Below, in pieces: positions 1 to 9,182 of a DNA stretch of 64,000 nucleotides. The position numbers were made by a program, and so were the translations under genes. The stretch comes from Enterococcus gallinarum NBRC 100675 (lineage in GTDB: Bacteria; Bacillota; Bacilli; Lactobacillales; Enterococcaceae). The stretch covers positions 123,935 to 187,934 of the forward strand of contig NZ_BCQE01000005.1 of NCBI RefSeq assembly GCF_001544275.1, given 5' to 3'. The notes below the pieces were generated by a model. That model saw only the letters and a program-made list of their open reading frames with translations. It had not been told where the DNA came from and did no database searches. Numbering within the stretch: the stretch's first letter is position 1; every line of letters starts with the position of its first letter.

Positions 1-120
1 AAAGTCGTTTTCATCTTCGTTGATTCGAATGATCTCGATCCCTTGCGCAGTCCATCCCATAGGATCACTAACAGCTACACCAACTGTTCGTGAACCGACA
101 TCTAAACCCATGACTCTCAT
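1..120 (-). CDS. ruvX: Putative Holliday junction resolvase RuvX (YqgF), N-terminal fragment
   Basis: Only the first 40 codons are inside the window; the gene runs off the left edge. The protein begins [19 protein letters not shown], the RNase H-like first motif of the YqgF/RuvX family, with the expected early Asp (residue 7) in a DVGSRTVG context. YqgF proteins act as pre-16S rRNA nucleases and were first proposed as Holliday junction resolvases. The ATG overlaps the ireB stop by one base (TAATG), so the two genes are translationally coupled. The ireB-ruvX pair is conserved in Firmicutes, which strengthens the call despite the truncation. Confidence 0.9.
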   Translation of the reverse strand, partial: MRVMGLDVGSRTVGVAVSDPMGWTAQGIEIIRINEDENDF

Positions 121-386
121 TATAGGTTGATCCCGTGATTTCCTAAGTAATAACGAATCAAAACTTCCAAAATCTCATCGCGTTCATGACGACGAATCAA
201 GTTCCGGGCATCCCGATAACGAGGAATGTAAGCCGGGTCGCCAGAAAGGAGATAACCGACGATTTGATTGATTGGATTATAACCTTTTTCTTCTAATGCA
301 CGATACACGATAGCCAGTGTTTCACTGATTTCTTTCTTGCGGCTATCATCAAAATCAAACCGTACTGTTTCATCTGTAAAACCCAT
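120..386 (-). CDS. ireB: IreB family regulatory phosphoprotein (DUF965)
   Basis: 88 aa. The start [10 protein letters not shown] is chosen over an upstream in-frame extension because AGAGGTG sits just before it and because family members begin there. The body carries the highly conserved IreB blocks [18 protein letters not shown] and [20 protein letters not shown]. In Enterococcus faecalis, IreB is phosphorylated by the Ser/Thr kinase IreK on Thr4 and Thr7 and negatively controls cephalosporin resistance; both threonines are present here at the same positions. It is the first gene of an operon continuing into ruvX, with an extended -10 promoter upstream. The assignment is firm; the phosphorylation role is carried over from the family. 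Confidence 0.95.
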   Translation of the reverse strand: MGFTDETVRFDFDDSRKKEISETLAIVYRALEEKGYNPINQIVGYLLSGDPAYIPRYRDARNLIRRHERDEILEVLIRYYLGNHGINL

Positions 387-485
387 TTCACGACACCTCT
401 CTTTGTGTTGTTTTTTAGCACATTGTACGTTTCTATTGTACTCGACGTTTTGTAAAACTACAAACATCTGCACTAGTTTATCTTT

Positions 486-494
486 ATTATAACA
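486..494 (-). promoter_or_regulatory. Extended -10 promoter of ireB-ruvX
   Basis: On the minus strand the sequence is TGTTATAAT, a perfect extended -10 element, about 100 bases upstream of the ireB start. No good -35 stands at 17 bases, which extended -10 promoters can tolerate. Confidence 0.55.
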
Positions 495-551
495 AAGCTT
501 TATGATATTTTTGTGAACTTTTTCAAAAAAACCGATATTTCTCTCATTTCG

Positions 552-1379
552 CTAGAATGATCGATAAACATATTGGTTAGCCGGTGCCTCGATGGTTTGT
601 TCTTGGTCAACGACTACCATTGGCAAGTCTCGTTTAAAGGGTTGATAGTATTGCGACTGGATGGTTCCTTCAATGTGCAGCCATTGGTCATTCTCGGTAA
701 CCGTTTGTTCAGGTAATTCAACACGTAATCCAAAAACACCGGAATCCGCTACACAATGGATGATCCCAAAACGAAACAGAAAGATTTCATTACGATCATC
801 TTGCGCTGCGTGATAAACAAAACCTTCATAGCTGATTTTTTTTCCGATAAATTCACTTGGATACGTATAGATCAATTCCATGAGTTCCAAATAATTCTCG
901 TCGGTGACAGCAATTGTTTGTTTATCAGCATACTTCGCTAACGAAGTCGTCATTTGCTCGTCATAATCATCTTTATTGTAGTAAAGACTAGTATCTGGTT
1001 TAAGGTATTGGGTATTCATTTCGGGATCGCCGACAGACTCTTCACTCAGCGGGAAATTAAACCCTTTTGCTTCAACAATGGTCGTATCCAGACTGACTGT
1101 GGGGAAAAACAAACCAACAATGATTGGCAGTGCTAATAAGAAATACGCAATGATGCGCTGAGATTTTTTTTCGAGTCCATGGTGATGCTCATCTTCATGT
1201 TCATCAGGCGTTTGCTTGACCCAAAAATACAACTGGACTAATGCCAAAAATAAAGCGACAATCATCGAAAGAATCGCTAGATAACGATAGTGGACATTGA
1301 TGAACTGATTCAGTTTTCCTGATACCTGCAAGTACATCATCAACTCAAAATATCCAGATAAAATCAAAAAACGGATCAT
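552..1379 (-). CDS. YcgQ-like membrane protein (TIGR03943/DUF1980 family)
   Basis: 275 aa. Hydrophobic segments lie near residues 1-20, 33-55 and 75-97, followed by a large C-terminal domain predicted outside the membrane. A His/Glu/Asp-rich patch (DEHEDEHHHG) sits between the second and third helices. The C-terminal half has the pattern of TIGR03943 proteins, which are almost always encoded beside a DUF318/ArsP_1 permease, as here (3-base gap to the upstream gene). The pair is presumed to form one membrane system. The His-rich loops suggest metal contact, but this is inference; the substrate is unknown. Confidence 0.8.
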   Translation of the reverse strand: MIRFLILSGYFELMMYLQVSGKLNQFINVHYRYLAILSMIVALFLALVQLYFWVKQTPDEHEDEHHHGLEKKSQRIIAYFLLALPIIVGLFFPTVSLDTTIVEAKGFNFPLSEESVGDPEMNTQYLKPDTSLYYNKDDYDEQMTTSLAKYADKQTIAVTDENYLELMELIYTYPSEFIGKKISYEGFVYHAAQDDRNEIFLFRFGIIHCVADSGVFGLRVELPEQTVTENDQWLHIEGTIQSQYYQPFKRDLPMVVVDQEQTIEAPANQYVYRSF

Positions 1380-1382
1380 TGT

Positions 1383-2309
1383 TTACACCACCCATGCATA
1401 AATTGAGACCACAACAGCAATTAATCCCACCATTGTTGCAATAAAACGACCGGTAAAATATCGTTTCATCATCAGAAGATTCTTGATGTCCACCATAGGA
1501 CCAAAGACCAGAAAACCCACGACTGGACCGGCGCCGAACAGACTAAGCAGCGAAGAACCGATAAACGCATCTGCTTCAGAGCACAGCGACATCGTCAATG
1601 CCAAAACAAGCATGACCAATACCGCCAAGAATTTCGTAGAACCCAAAGTCAACATCATTCCCGTTGGCAAATACGTCTGCATCGCTGCTGCAATCAATCC
1701 GCCAATGATCAAATACCGACCAGTATCGAAGAATTCATCAATACTGTGTTGCAACAAATGCCGTATTTGATGGGACCATTTTCGTTTCACAGAACCTGTA
1801 TCATGAGCATGCCCATGGTGATGTCCTTGATGGGTATCCTCTGAAGCTGTGATCAATTGGGTTTTCAAAATCTCTTGCTTGCTGAAATAAGCCAGCCAAA
1901 CGCCTACCACCATTGCCACCAACAAGCTGCCAAGCACTCGCAAAAAGGCAAACTTCGCTGAATTGCCAAATGCGATGAATGTCGAAAAAATCACAATGGG
2001 ATTCACAATAGGGGCTGTCAGCATAAAAGCAAAAGCCGTGTAGACTGGTACGTCTTTTTTGACGAATTGATTGACGATCGGAACGATTCCACATTCACAA
2101 GACGGGAAGAAAACGCCTAAACCACACCCCATTGCAATGGAGGCCAATTTATTCTTTGGCAGGATTTTCGTCACTCGTTCTGGCGTCAGAAAAACTTGCA
2201 GCGCCCCTGAAATCAAGCAGCCTAATAAGACAAAAGGCAAGGCTTCAATGACGATAGAGAGAAAGATCACGCTCATCTGCAGAACAGAATTAGGTAAGCT
2301 TTGTAACAT
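1383..2309 (-). CDS. YcgR-like permease (ArsP_1/DUF318 family)
   Basis: 308 aa polytopic membrane protein with about eight hydrophobic segments. It contains the family's FPSCECGIVPIVNQF motif near residues 69-83, with paired cysteines, and a repeat-related second half. A cytoplasmic-type loop near residues 162-173 is His-rich (HQGHHHGHAH). DUF318 permeases include ArsP organoarsenical exporters, while B. subtilis YcgR has no firm substrate. It is the promoter-proximal gene of the two-gene operon with the YcgQ-like protein. Transport of a metal or metalloid is a reasonable guess but is not shown by the sequence. Confidence 0.85.
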   Translation of the reverse strand: MLQSLPNSVLQMSVIFLSIVIEALPFVLLGCLISGALQVFLTPERVTKILPKNKLASIAMGCGLGVFFPSCECGIVPIVNQFVKKDVPVYTAFAFMLTAPIVNPIVIFSTFIAFGNSAKFAFLRVLGSLLVAMVVGVWLAYFSKQEILKTQLITASEDTHQGHHHGHAHDTGSVKRKWSHQIRHLLQHSIDEFFDTGRYLIIGGLIAAAMQTYLPTGMMLTLGSTKFLAVLVMLVLALTMSLCSEADAFIGSSLLSLFGAGPVVGFLVFGPMVDIKNLLMMKRYFTGRFIATMVGLIAVVVSIYAWVV

Positions 2310-2351
2310 ATATTCAACCTTCTTTATGAAAAAAATAATTGCGCTGGAACT

Positions 2352-2380
2352 ACTATACGTTTTTTTGCCTCAATGCACAA
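2352..2380 (-). promoter_or_regulatory. Promoter of the YcgR/YcgQ-like operon
   Basis: On the minus strand a TTGTGC -35 (2380-2375) is separated by 17 bases from a TATAGT -10 (2357-2352), about 43 bases upstream of the first ATG. I found no clear metal-repressor palindrome overlapping it. Confidence 0.5.
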
Positions 2381-2447
2381 TGTTTTTTACAGTCTTTGCT
2401 GGCACCTTAAAGCTTGCTTTAGTTTTTATTCCTTTCCAGCAGTTTCT

Positions 2448-2476
2448 TTGACAAGTTGTCCCTCAAAACGTACATT
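2448..2476 (+). promoter_or_regulatory. Promoter of the thioredoxin-like gene
   Basis: A consensus TTGACA -35 (2448-2453), a 17-base spacer and a TACATT -10 (2471-2476) lie 30 bases upstream of the coding start. Confidence 0.65.
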
Positions 2477-2505
2477 AGACAGAGAATCTGCTTGGAGGAA
2501 TTTGC

Positions 2506-2874
2506 ATGATACAAATGAATACATTAGATGAACTGCTGACGAAGATAAAAGAAACCCCATTGGCACTTATCTATCTCTCACAGCCGACTTGCAGTGTCTG
2601 CTTAGCAGACAAACCTCGTCTTAATAAATTAGCTTTAGAGAAGCAGGTGCCGCTTTATGCTGTCGATGTAGCGGAAGTCCCAGAGGCGGCTGGCCAATTT
2701 TCAGCATTGACTGCTCCTGTCGTCCTTCTTTATTTTCAAGGAGATGAACGCCACAGAGAAGCACGAATCATTGATTTTAATAGGTTGGCTGCTATTATTG
2801 ATCGCTATAGGACTGCCTTGACCAAAACTGAGACCATCTCTTATGACGATCTTTTTGATCAACTGATGGAATAA
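2506..2874 (+). CDS. Thioredoxin-like protein with CSVC active site
   Basis: 122 aa, cytoplasmic (no signal peptide). The hydrophobic strand ALIYLSQPTCSVCLADKP places a CxxC pair at residues 29-32 as in thioredoxins, followed by a helix and, near residue 71, an APV cis-proline signature. The C-terminal third resembles small thioredoxin-fold proteins of Firmicutes rather than canonical TrxA, which has CGPC. GGAGG seven bases upstream supports the ATG at 2506. It is a single-gene unit with its own promoter, convergent with rex, and both use the hairpin at 2874-2934. A thiol-disulfide role is likely; the partner is unknown. Confidence 0.85.
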   Translation: MIQMNTLDELLTKIKETPLALIYLSQPTCSVCLADKPRLNKLALEKQVPLYAVDVAEVPEAAGQFSALTAPVVLLYFQGDERHREARIIDFNRLAAIIDRYRTALTKTETISYDDLFDQLME

Positions 2875-2934
2875 AAAAACACTGTCTTTCCATCACCTGC
2901 TAGACGCGAAGGTTGATGGAAAGACAGTGTTTTT
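2874..2934. terminator. Bidirectional terminator between trx-like gene and rex
   Basis: A 20-base near-perfect stem (AACACTGTCTTTCCATCA against its complement) is flanked by A and T runs on both sides, so it can end transcription from both convergent genes. Confidence 0.9.
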
Positions 2935-2939
2935 GGGTT

Positions 2940-3617
2940 TTATTCTGATTCAGTCGTTTCATGGTTTTCCGGTTCATCTGTCGTTAAGACGTTGCCAGAA
3001 TGCAAGAAATAAATCAGTGTTTGTAATTCATTGGTCAAATCAACATTTTGGATCAGCACACCTTTTGGTGCAGTGATACGCGCAGGCGTAAAGTTCAAGA
3101 TTCCTTTGATCCCTGCTTTCACAAGCTCATTGACTAAGTCTTGCGAATGTTGTGCGGGAACCGTCAAGATCGCGACATCGATCTGTTGGATCTTCACTTG
3201 TTCTTTCATATCGCTCATTGGATAGACAGGAACGCCATCCACGATTCGACCTACGATATCTTCATTCACATCAAATGCAGCACTGATCCGAATGCTATTG
3301 CTCTGATGGAATTTGTATTTTAACAGTGCGCTACCTAAATTACCAACACCTACTAGCGCGACATTTGTCATGTGGTCTTCATTCAACGTTTTAGCAAAAA
3401 ACTGCATCAGGCTTTCCACGTCATAGCCATAGCCGCGTTTTCCCAATTCCCCAAAATAAGAGAAGTCGCGACGAATCGTTGCGCTATCCACTTGGACAGC
3501 TTCGCTTAATTCAGTAGATGAAACCTTCAACTTGCCAGCATTGTGCAAGATGCGTAAATAGCGGTAATACAAAGGCAAACGTTTCGCTGTTGCCTTTGGA
3601 ATTTGATGATCTTTCAA
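2940..3617 (-). CDS. rex: Redox-sensing transcriptional repressor Rex
   Basis: 225 aa from the TTG start chosen here. An ATG five codons upstream lacks a ribosome site, whereas GGGGGAG stands six bases before this TTG, and the resulting start [20 protein letters not shown] aligns with Rex proteins. The N-terminal winged helix (about residues 10-75, including [16 protein letters not shown]) binds DNA. The Rossmann domain has [16 protein letters not shown] near residue 88 for NADH/NAD+ sensing. Rex releases operators of fermentation and alcohol dehydrogenase genes when NADH rises. A GTGAA-AAA-TTCAC palindrome in its leader suggests autoregulation. Confidence 0.96.
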   Translation of the reverse strand: MKDHQIPKATAKRLPLYYRYLRILHNAGKLKVSSTELSEAVQVDSATIRRDFSYFGELGKRGYGYDVESLMQFFAKTLNEDHMTNVALVGVGNLGSALLKYKFHQSNSIRISAAFDVNEDIVGRIVDGVPVYPMSDMKEQVKIQQIDVAILTVPAQHSQDLVNELVKAGIKGILNFTPARITAPKGVLIQNVDLTNELQTLIYFLHSGNVLTTDEPENHETTESE

Positions 3618-3633
3618 GAAATACTCCCCCATT

Positions 3634-3646
3634 GTGAAAAATTCAC
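3634..3646. promoter_or_regulatory. Candidate Rex-type operator in the rex leader
   Basis: GTGAAAAATTCAC is a perfect palindrome with a three-base centre and resembles the TTGTGA...TCACAA Rex consensus, although the inner spacing is shorter than usual. It lies between the rex promoter and the rex ribosome site. Confidence 0.4.
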
Positions 3647-3659
3647 GTGTGATGTAGCT

Positions 3660-3689
3660 ATCATATCAAATAGTTTGCTCAAAAATCAA
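3660..3689 (-). promoter_or_regulatory. Promoter of rex
   Basis: Minus-strand TTGATT (3689-3684), an 18-base spacer and TATGAT (3665-3660) lie about 43 bases upstream of the TTG start. Confidence 0.5.
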
Positions 3690-3705
3690 TTTGATTGCTC
3701 ACAAT

Positions 3706-3734
3706 TTGAAATTTTTTTTATTTAATGATACAAT
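3706..3734 (+). promoter_or_regulatory. Promoter of the ABC-F gene
   Basis: TTGAAA (3706-3711), a 17-base T-rich spacer and TACAAT (3729-3734) lie about 100 bases upstream of the ATG at 3833. It is divergent from the rex promoter, with the two -35 elements only 16 bases apart. Confidence 0.6.
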
Positions 3735-3832
3735 CATTCTTTTTTCATAATCGCTGTTTATCACAAAATATGATAGACTGATAGTATTGCAACCAAGGAG
3801 ACAAGTGACTTCAAGAATAGGAATGAATACAT

Positions 3833-5791
3833 ATGATACTATTACAAGCAAATCAAATCGCCAGACTATTTGGCGCTGAAGTTTTATTTGAGAATATCAA
3901 CTTAGAGATTGCCAGCCATTCCCGGATCGCGCTTGTGGGAAGAAATGGCGCCGGAAAATCGACACTGTTAAAAATCATTGCCGGGATCGAAAGCCCCGAT
4001 AAAGGAACGATCGCCAAAAATAAAACTGCGACACTAGGGTATCTTGCCCAAGACACTGGTTTAAACAGTACTGCTACAGTCTGGGAAGAAATGTTGACGG
4101 CTTTTGCCGGCATTCGACAGATGGAACAGCGGATGCGCTCATTAGAAGTCGCCATTTCAGAAACAGACCCGACAGCAGTCAATTATGAAGGTCTATTAAA
4201 AGAATATGACCAGCTACAACATGAATTTGCCGAAAAAAATGGCTACGGATATGAAAATGAGATCCGTTCTGTTCTACACGGCTTTAAGTTCGACGGCACT
4301 TTTTATGAGCAATCCATTGAAACATTGTCTGGTGGTCAAAAAACTCGTCTAGCACTAGCGAAGATGCTGTTGCAAAAGCCAGATATTTTGATTTTGGATG
4401 AACCGACTAACCACCTGGATATTGAGACATTGTCTTGGCTTGAAAACTATCTTCAAGGGTATGCCGGTGCTCTTTTGATTGTGTCTCATGACCGGTATTT
4501 CTTAGATAAAGTCGTCAATGAGGTCTATGAGCTTAGCCGACGGAAAATGCACCATTACAAAGGGAATTACAGTCGTTATCTGGTTTTGAAAGCCGAGCAG
4601 CTACAAAGTGAATGGAAAGCTTTCGAAAAACAACAAGAAGAAATCAATAAATTAGAAGACTTTGTAGCGCGTAATTTAGTTCGTGCCTCCACAACTAAAC
4701 GGGCGCAAAGCCGGCGCAAACAATTAGAAAAAATGGAGCGGCTCGATCGGCCTCAAGGAGATGAAAAATCCGCAAACTTCCTTTTTTCAATCAGTAAACC
4801 TTCTGGCAATGTGGTAATGCAAGTAGACAACGCAGCCATCGGTTATCAAGAGACTGTTCTATCCGAGCCGATCGATTTGGATGTTCGCCGGAAAGATGCC
4901 ATTGCATTAGTCGGCCCTAATGGAATTGGCAAATCGACATTATTAAAATCACTGATCCACAAGATTCCTTTGATTCGCGGTGACGTTCATCTAGGTGCCA
5001 ATGTCTCAATTGGGTATTATGATCAAACCCAATCAGATCTCCATTCAACAAAAACAATCTTGAAAGAATTATGGGATGAGCACCCCACTACGCCAGAAGT
5101 AGAGATCCGCACAATTTTGGGAAGTTTCCTTTTTTCTGGTGAAGATGTCGAAAAACCCATCACATTGCTCAGTGGCGGCGAAAAGGCTCGGGTCGCTTTA
5201 GCAAAACTTGCGATGGATCATGACAACTTCCTGATCTTAGATGAACCGACTAACCACTTGGACATCGACAGCAAAGAAGTACTCGAAAATGCCTTGATCG
5301 ATTATGAAGGCACATTGTTTTTTGTTTCTCATGACCGCTACTTTATCAATCGAATCGCGACCAAAGTCATTGAATTATCTGAAACTGGCAGCAAATTGTA
5401 TTTAGGGGACTATGATTATTACGTGGAGAAAAAACTGGAAGAAACAGAACTAGCTGCGATGCAGCAATCTGATGTTCAAGAGAAAACCATCTCACAAGGC
5501 AAACAATCTTTCTTCCAGAGCAAAGAACAACAAAAAGCCATTCGTTCATTGCAGCGTAAAGTCACTCAAATTGAAGCAGACCTAGCCAAAATCGAAGCAG
5601 AGCTTGAAGAAATCGAACAAGCAATGACTCTTCCTGACGCATTGAACGACCACGTCCGTTTGTCTTCGCTGAATCAAGCAATGGAGACTGCCCAAGCCAC
5701 GCAAGAACAGCTGATGGAAGCTTGGGAAAACACGAGTCTGGAATTGGAAGAACTAGAAACAACTGACACGAATCAGTCCACAGGCGGATGA
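3833..5791 (+). CDS. ABC-F family ATPase, YdiF-like
   Basis: 652 aa without membrane segments, with two ABC domains in tandem. Walker A motifs are GRNGAGKST at 36-44 and GPNGIGKST near 361. Signature motifs are LSGGQ near 165 and LSGGE near 446, and both Walker B motifs read ILDEPTNHLD. A charged linker spans about 245-310 and a coiled-coil C-terminal arm lies near 570-640, the build of long ABC-F proteins that act on the ribosome E site. In Bacillus subtilis the ydiF gene lies close to rex (ydiH), matching the neighbour here, so YdiF orthology is likely. It has no sign of being an antibiotic-resistance ABC-F, but this cannot be excluded by eye. Confidence 0.88.
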   Translation: MILLQANQIARLFGAEVLFENINLEIASHSRIALVGRNGAGKSTLLKIIAGIESPDKGTIAKNKTATLGYLAQDTGLNSTATVWEEMLTAFAGIRQMEQRMRSLEVAISETDPTAVNYEGLLKEYDQLQHEFAEKNGYGYENEIRSVLHGFKFDGTFYEQSIETLSGGQKTRLALAKMLLQKPDILILDEPTNHLDIETLSWLENYLQGYAGALLIVSHDRYFLDKVVNEVYELSRRKMHHYKGNYSRYLVLKAEQLQSEWKAFEKQQEEINKLEDFVARNLVRASTTKRAQSRRKQLEKMERLDRPQGDEKSANFLFSISKPSGNVVMQVDNAAIGYQETVLSEPIDLDVRRKDAIALVGPNGIGKSTLLKSLIHKIPLIRGDVHLGANVSIGYYDQTQSDLHSTKTILKELWDEHPTTPEVEIRTILGSFLFSGEDVEKPITLLSGGEKARVALAKLAMDHDNFLILDEPTNHLDIDSKEVLENALIDYEGTLFFVSHDRYFINRIATKVIELSETGSKLYLGDYDYYVEKKLEETELAAMQQSDVQEKTISQGKQSFFQSKEQQKAIRSLQRKVTQIEADLAKIEAELEEIEQAMTLPDALNDHVRLSSLNQAMETAQATQEQLMEAWENTSLELEELETTDTNQSTGG

Positions 5792-5858
5792 CAACCTTCC
5801 TTCCCTCTGCTTTACTTGGAGTAAGGCAAAAAAGGCACGATACTTCGGGAGGGAAGCT

Positions 5859-6575
5859 ATGAAGAAAAAAGGGAACCAAAGAAAGCGTTATGTCTTTCTT
5901 GTTTTGTTGGGTTTATTATTGATTTTTGCTGCATTTATCCGACTTTCTCATGTGAGCTATTCCAGCCAAGATTATGAAGAATATCCCATGATGGATGACA
6001 TGGATTTTGATCAAGCAGCTTACAATGAACAAGCGAACGAGTACTTACAAGAACATGGAGTGACTACGCCTCTTTACCTACAAACAAATGAAGAATGGGC
6101 TGATTATTCCTATGGTTCAGATGGTACGCAAACTTTAAGCGATAACGGCTGTGCCCTGCTCTCTCTTTCAATGGTACTCGCTTATTTGCGAGAGGATGAC
6201 GTTTCGCCGCTTGAAGTTTTGGATTGGGCACAAGATAGCTACTATGTCGATGGGCAAGGAACCGATTGGCGGATTTTCTCTGATTTTGCGGATTCCTTTG
6301 GTTACTCGTATCACGATTTGGGCACAGACACAGCGCAAGTAGCCAATTATCTGGCAGTTGGACAGCCAGTGATCGTCTCTGTGACCAGTGGAGATTTCAC
6401 AGATACTGGTCATATCATGGTGCTGGCTGCTATGCAAGACGAAAATGTGGTTGTTTTAGATCCAAACGATACGCCGGAAAAAAACCATTATTTAACGTCC
6501 TATTCATTGGAAGAAATCGCTGCTCAAAGTTTACATTTTTGGACATTTACAGAGGACGAAAGTACCAATTTATAA
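5859..6575 (+). CDS. Membrane-anchored C39-like family peptidase
   Basis: 238 aa. A single N-terminal membrane helix (about residues 10-28) follows a strongly basic start, so the rest should be outside the cell. The acidic linker at 38-50 leads to a papain-like C39_2 domain: the nucleophile Cys is in NGCALLSLSMVLAYL near residue 98, His in TGHIMVLAAM near 184, and Asp in the DPND turn near 200. GGGAGG nine bases upstream supports the ATG. It follows the ABC-F gene by 67 bases and may be cotranscribed. The substrate is unknown; it lacks the ABC exporter part seen in bacteriocin-processing C39 proteins. Confidence 0.8.
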   Translation: MKKKGNQRKRYVFLVLLGLLLIFAAFIRLSHVSYSSQDYEEYPMMDDMDFDQAAYNEQANEYLQEHGVTTPLYLQTNEEWADYSYGSDGTQTLSDNGCALLSLSMVLAYLREDDVSPLEVLDWAQDSYYVDGQGTDWRIFSDFADSFGYSYHDLGTDTAQVANYLAVGQPVIVSVTSGDFTDTGHIMVLAAMQDENVVVLDPNDTPEKNHYLTSYSLEEIAAQSLHFWTFTEDESTNL

Positions 6576-6655
6576 AAAAGAAACTACCTATAAGTTGTCA
6601 GGAAGGATCAAGCACGATTACCTCTTTCTTGACATTCTATAGGTAGTTTTTTTAT
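6574..6655 (+). terminator. Terminator after the C39-like gene
   Basis: The outer stem AAAGAAACTACCTATA pairs with TATAGGTAGTTTTTTTA, and an inner stem (TTGTCA.GAA.GA with TC.TTC.TGACA) extends it. A T run follows. Confidence 0.85.
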
Positions 6656-6730
6656 AAATAGTCCTCATCAATGCATGTTGATAATAACCACGCCTCTTGA
6701 CAGCTACCTTGAGAAATCTTCGCTTTCTCC

Positions 6731-6758
6731 TTACAATGGATCCGCTTTCCTTTATAAT
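6731..6758 (+). promoter_or_regulatory. Promoter of ald
   Basis: TTACAA (6731-6736), a 16-base spacer and a consensus TATAAT (6753-6758) lie 24 bases before the ATG, so the leader is very short. Confidence 0.6.
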
Positions 6759-6782
6759 AGAAGAAAGAAAGGTGTGACGCAT

Positions 6783-7892
6783 ATGAAAATCGGAATTCCT
6801 AAAGAAATCAAGAACAATGAAAATCGTGTAGCTTTGCCGCCAGCTGGCGTCTATGAATTGGTTCAAGAAGGGCACGAGGTCTTGGTTGAAGCAAATGCAG
6901 GTATCGGATCAACTTTTTCAGACGAAGCCTATCGAGCAGTCGGCGCAACGATCGTTGCTAACGCTGCAGACGTCTGGGCGGCTGACATGGTGATGAAAGT
7001 CAAAGAACCGCTGCCAGAAGAGTATTCCTACTTAAGAGCGGGATTACTGTTGTTTACTTACCTACATGTTGCTGCCAATCCAGAATTAGCAAAAGCGCTC
7101 ATGTCCTCCAAGGTTCGAGCAATTGGCTATGAGAATGTCCAATTGGCTAATGGAACGCTGCCTCTCCTCTCTCCCATGAGTGAAATCGCGGGTCGAATGG
7201 CAGTTCAGATCGGCGCACAATTCTTAGAAAAAATCTATGGCGGCAAAGGAATCCTCCTGTCCGGTGTCCCGGGTGTTCGAAAAGGTCAGGTCACGATTAT
7301 TGGTGGTGGCGTTGCCGGAACCAATGCCGCGAAAATGGCGTTGGGGCTTGGTGCGCAAGTCACGATTCTCGATGTATCCATCCCACGCTTACAACAATTA
7401 GACCAGCTATTTGACGGACAAGTTCAGACACTCTTCTCTAATCGTTTCAACATTGAAGCGGCTATTCAACAAGCAGACTTGGTGATTGGCGCCGTCTTGC
7501 TGCCAGGCAAAAAAGCACCAAATCTAGTAACTCGTGAGATGGTGAAAACAATGGCAGAAAAATCAGTGATTGTAGATATTGCGATTGATCAAGGAGGCAT
7601 TTTTGAGACAGAAGATCGTGTCACTACACATGACGATCCTACCTACACCCAAGAAAATGTGATCCATTATGCTGTTGCCAATATGCCTGGCGCAGTTCCA
7701 CAGACTGCTACATTGGCATTGAGTATCGCCACATTGCCCTACGCTAAACAATTGGCTGCCGATCCTGAAAAGGCATTAAGAACAAACGCTGCACTGGCGC
7801 GTGGTGTCATCGCATTTGACGGTCACTTCACGTTGAAGGAAGCCGCACAAGATCTGGCGATCGATGCCGTCGAACTCTCAGAGCTGATTTAG
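6783..7892 (+). CDS. ald: Alanine dehydrogenase
   Basis: 369 aa, the usual family length. The start [20 protein letters not shown] is the canonical Ald N-terminus and is preceded by AAAGGTG; a longer upstream reading frame would cross the promoter. Catalytic residues are visible as Lys74 (MKVKEPL) and His95 (TYLHVAAN). The Rossmann nucleotide site is [18 protein letters not shown] near residues 173-190. The enzyme converts L-alanine and NAD+ to pyruvate, ammonia and NADH, linking amino-acid use to central metabolism. It is a single-gene unit between two terminators. Confidence 0.96.
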   Translation: MKIGIPKEIKNNENRVALPPAGVYELVQEGHEVLVEANAGIGSTFSDEAYRAVGATIVANAADVWAADMVMKVKEPLPEEYSYLRAGLLLFTYLHVAANPELAKALMSSKVRAIGYENVQLANGTLPLLSPMSEIAGRMAVQIGAQFLEKIYGGKGILLSGVPGVRKGQVTIIGGGVAGTNAAKMALGLGAQVTILDVSIPRLQQLDQLFDGQVQTLFSNRFNIEAAIQQADLVIGAVLLPGKKAPNLVTREMVKTMAEKSVIVDIAIDQGGIFETEDRVTTHDDPTYTQENVIHYAVANMPGAVPQTATLALSIATLPYAKQLAADPEKALRTNAALARGVIAFDGHFTLKEAAQDLAIDAVELSELI

Positions 7893-7932
7893 TTTTTTCA
7901 GCAAAAAAAGTGCCAACTCAACAAAATCGTAC

Positions 7933-7971
7933 GCTGCCATGAGACAAGCCTCCCATGGCAGCGGCTTTTTT
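7933..7971 (+). terminator. Terminator after ald
   Basis: A 9-bp perfect stem GCTGCCATG/CATGGCAGC with a 12-base loop is followed by GGCTTTTTTG. Confidence 0.88.
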
Positions 7972-8133
7972 GATACGAGCTTTTTTATAGAGGGCTTTTT
8001 TATAAAGGCTTTTTTTGAGAGAGAGAGTTTTTATCATGAGAATTTCCTTTTTTCACTAGCACATAACCCTTATCTATGCTATATTCATACATAAAAAAAT
8101 TCAGCGTACCCTGCGTATGCGAGGAGGAATGAC

Positions 8134-9150
8134 GTGTTAACGAAAAGCCAAATCCAAGCCTTCCCTAAAGTAGAATTGCATTGCCATTTGGATGGATCGA
8201 TTCGTCCAGAAACATTACTTAAGATCGCCAATCAGCAAAATCTGCCTATCCCACAAGAACTGTCGATCCTTGAAGAACGGATGCAAGCCCCCCAAGACTG
8301 TTCTGATCTTAATGAGTACTTGGAACGCTTTGATTTCGTTCTTCCTTATCTCCAAAGTGAATTTGCATTAGAAGCCGCAGCGTTTGATGTCATGGAACAA
8401 GCGTTTGAAGATGGCGTCGCGTATATCGAAATCCGCTTTGCTCCTAGTCAGTCAATGGAACAGGGTCTTTCCTGCCCGCAAACGATTCAAGCAGTAGCCA
8501 GAGGGATCGCTCGTGCGGAGTCCATCTATCCGGTAAAAGGGAATATTTTGATCATTGGGATGCGGCAAGAGTCTGTTGTCGCAATCTCCCAGATTTTTTC
8601 GGAGTCTATTTCTGAAGAGAAAGTCGTGGGCATCGATTTAGCTGGTCCTGAAGAAGATGACTATGTTCTCAAATTAGCGCAAACTTACCAACTTCTCATA
8701 GATGGTCAAAACGTGCAATTGACATTGCATGCCGGGGAATGCGGCTGTATCCGTAATGTCTATCAAGCAATCGAAAGCGGTGCAAAACGCATTGGCCACG
8801 GTATCATTTTGAAAGGGGATAAGAAAGCCCAAGAATTTGTCTCCCGCAATCAAATCTGTATTGAAGGTTGTCCTACTAGTAATGTGCATACCAAAGCCAT
8901 CACGGATTATCACCAATATCCTTTCAGGGAATGGCTGACAGCTGGGGTCCCTTTTTGCTTAAACACAGATAACCGCACCGTTTCTAAAACAACATTGACT
9001 GATGAATATGTACACATGACCCGTCACTGCCAAATGTCGGAAAGTGAACTGCGCCTATTGAATGAGACCGCCGCCCGCCATTCCTTTGCCAGTGAAAAAG
9101 AGAAAGAACAGCTGATCCATAGGATTCGTCATTGGCAGATCAACGAATAA
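8134..9150 (+). CDS. add: Adenosine deaminase
   Basis: 338 aa. The start is GTG, placed six bases after a perfect GAGGAGG; the ATG just upstream hits a stop at once. Zinc and catalytic residues of the metal-dependent hydrolase fold are present: HCHLDGS (His16, His18), HAGECG near 199, HGI near 223 and NTDNR near 277-281. The enzyme deaminates adenosine (and deoxyadenosine) to inosine in purine salvage. It is flanked by its own leader and a long hairpin, so it is probably monocistronic. Adenine deaminase is less likely because HCHLDG and SLNTDN-type motifs fit the adenosine enzyme. Confidence 0.93.
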   Translation: MLTKSQIQAFPKVELHCHLDGSIRPETLLKIANQQNLPIPQELSILEERMQAPQDCSDLNEYLERFDFVLPYLQSEFALEAAAFDVMEQAFEDGVAYIEIRFAPSQSMEQGLSCPQTIQAVARGIARAESIYPVKGNILIIGMRQESVVAISQIFSESISEEKVVGIDLAGPEEDDYVLKLAQTYQLLIDGQNVQLTLHAGECGCIRNVYQAIESGAKRIGHGIILKGDKKAQEFVSRNQICIEGCPTSNVHTKAITDYHQYPFREWLTAGVPFCLNTDNRTVSKTTLTDEYVHMTRHCQMSESELRLLNETAARHSFASEKEKEQLIHRIRHWQINE

Positions 9151-9182
9151 AACAGCCTCAATTAGAACGTATCATTCTCAAC

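Noticed and set aside
3690..3710. lac-operator-like ATTGCTCACAATTT sequence near rex
   Set aside because: Only one half resembles a lac site, there is no symmetric partner, and it overlaps promoter elements that explain it.
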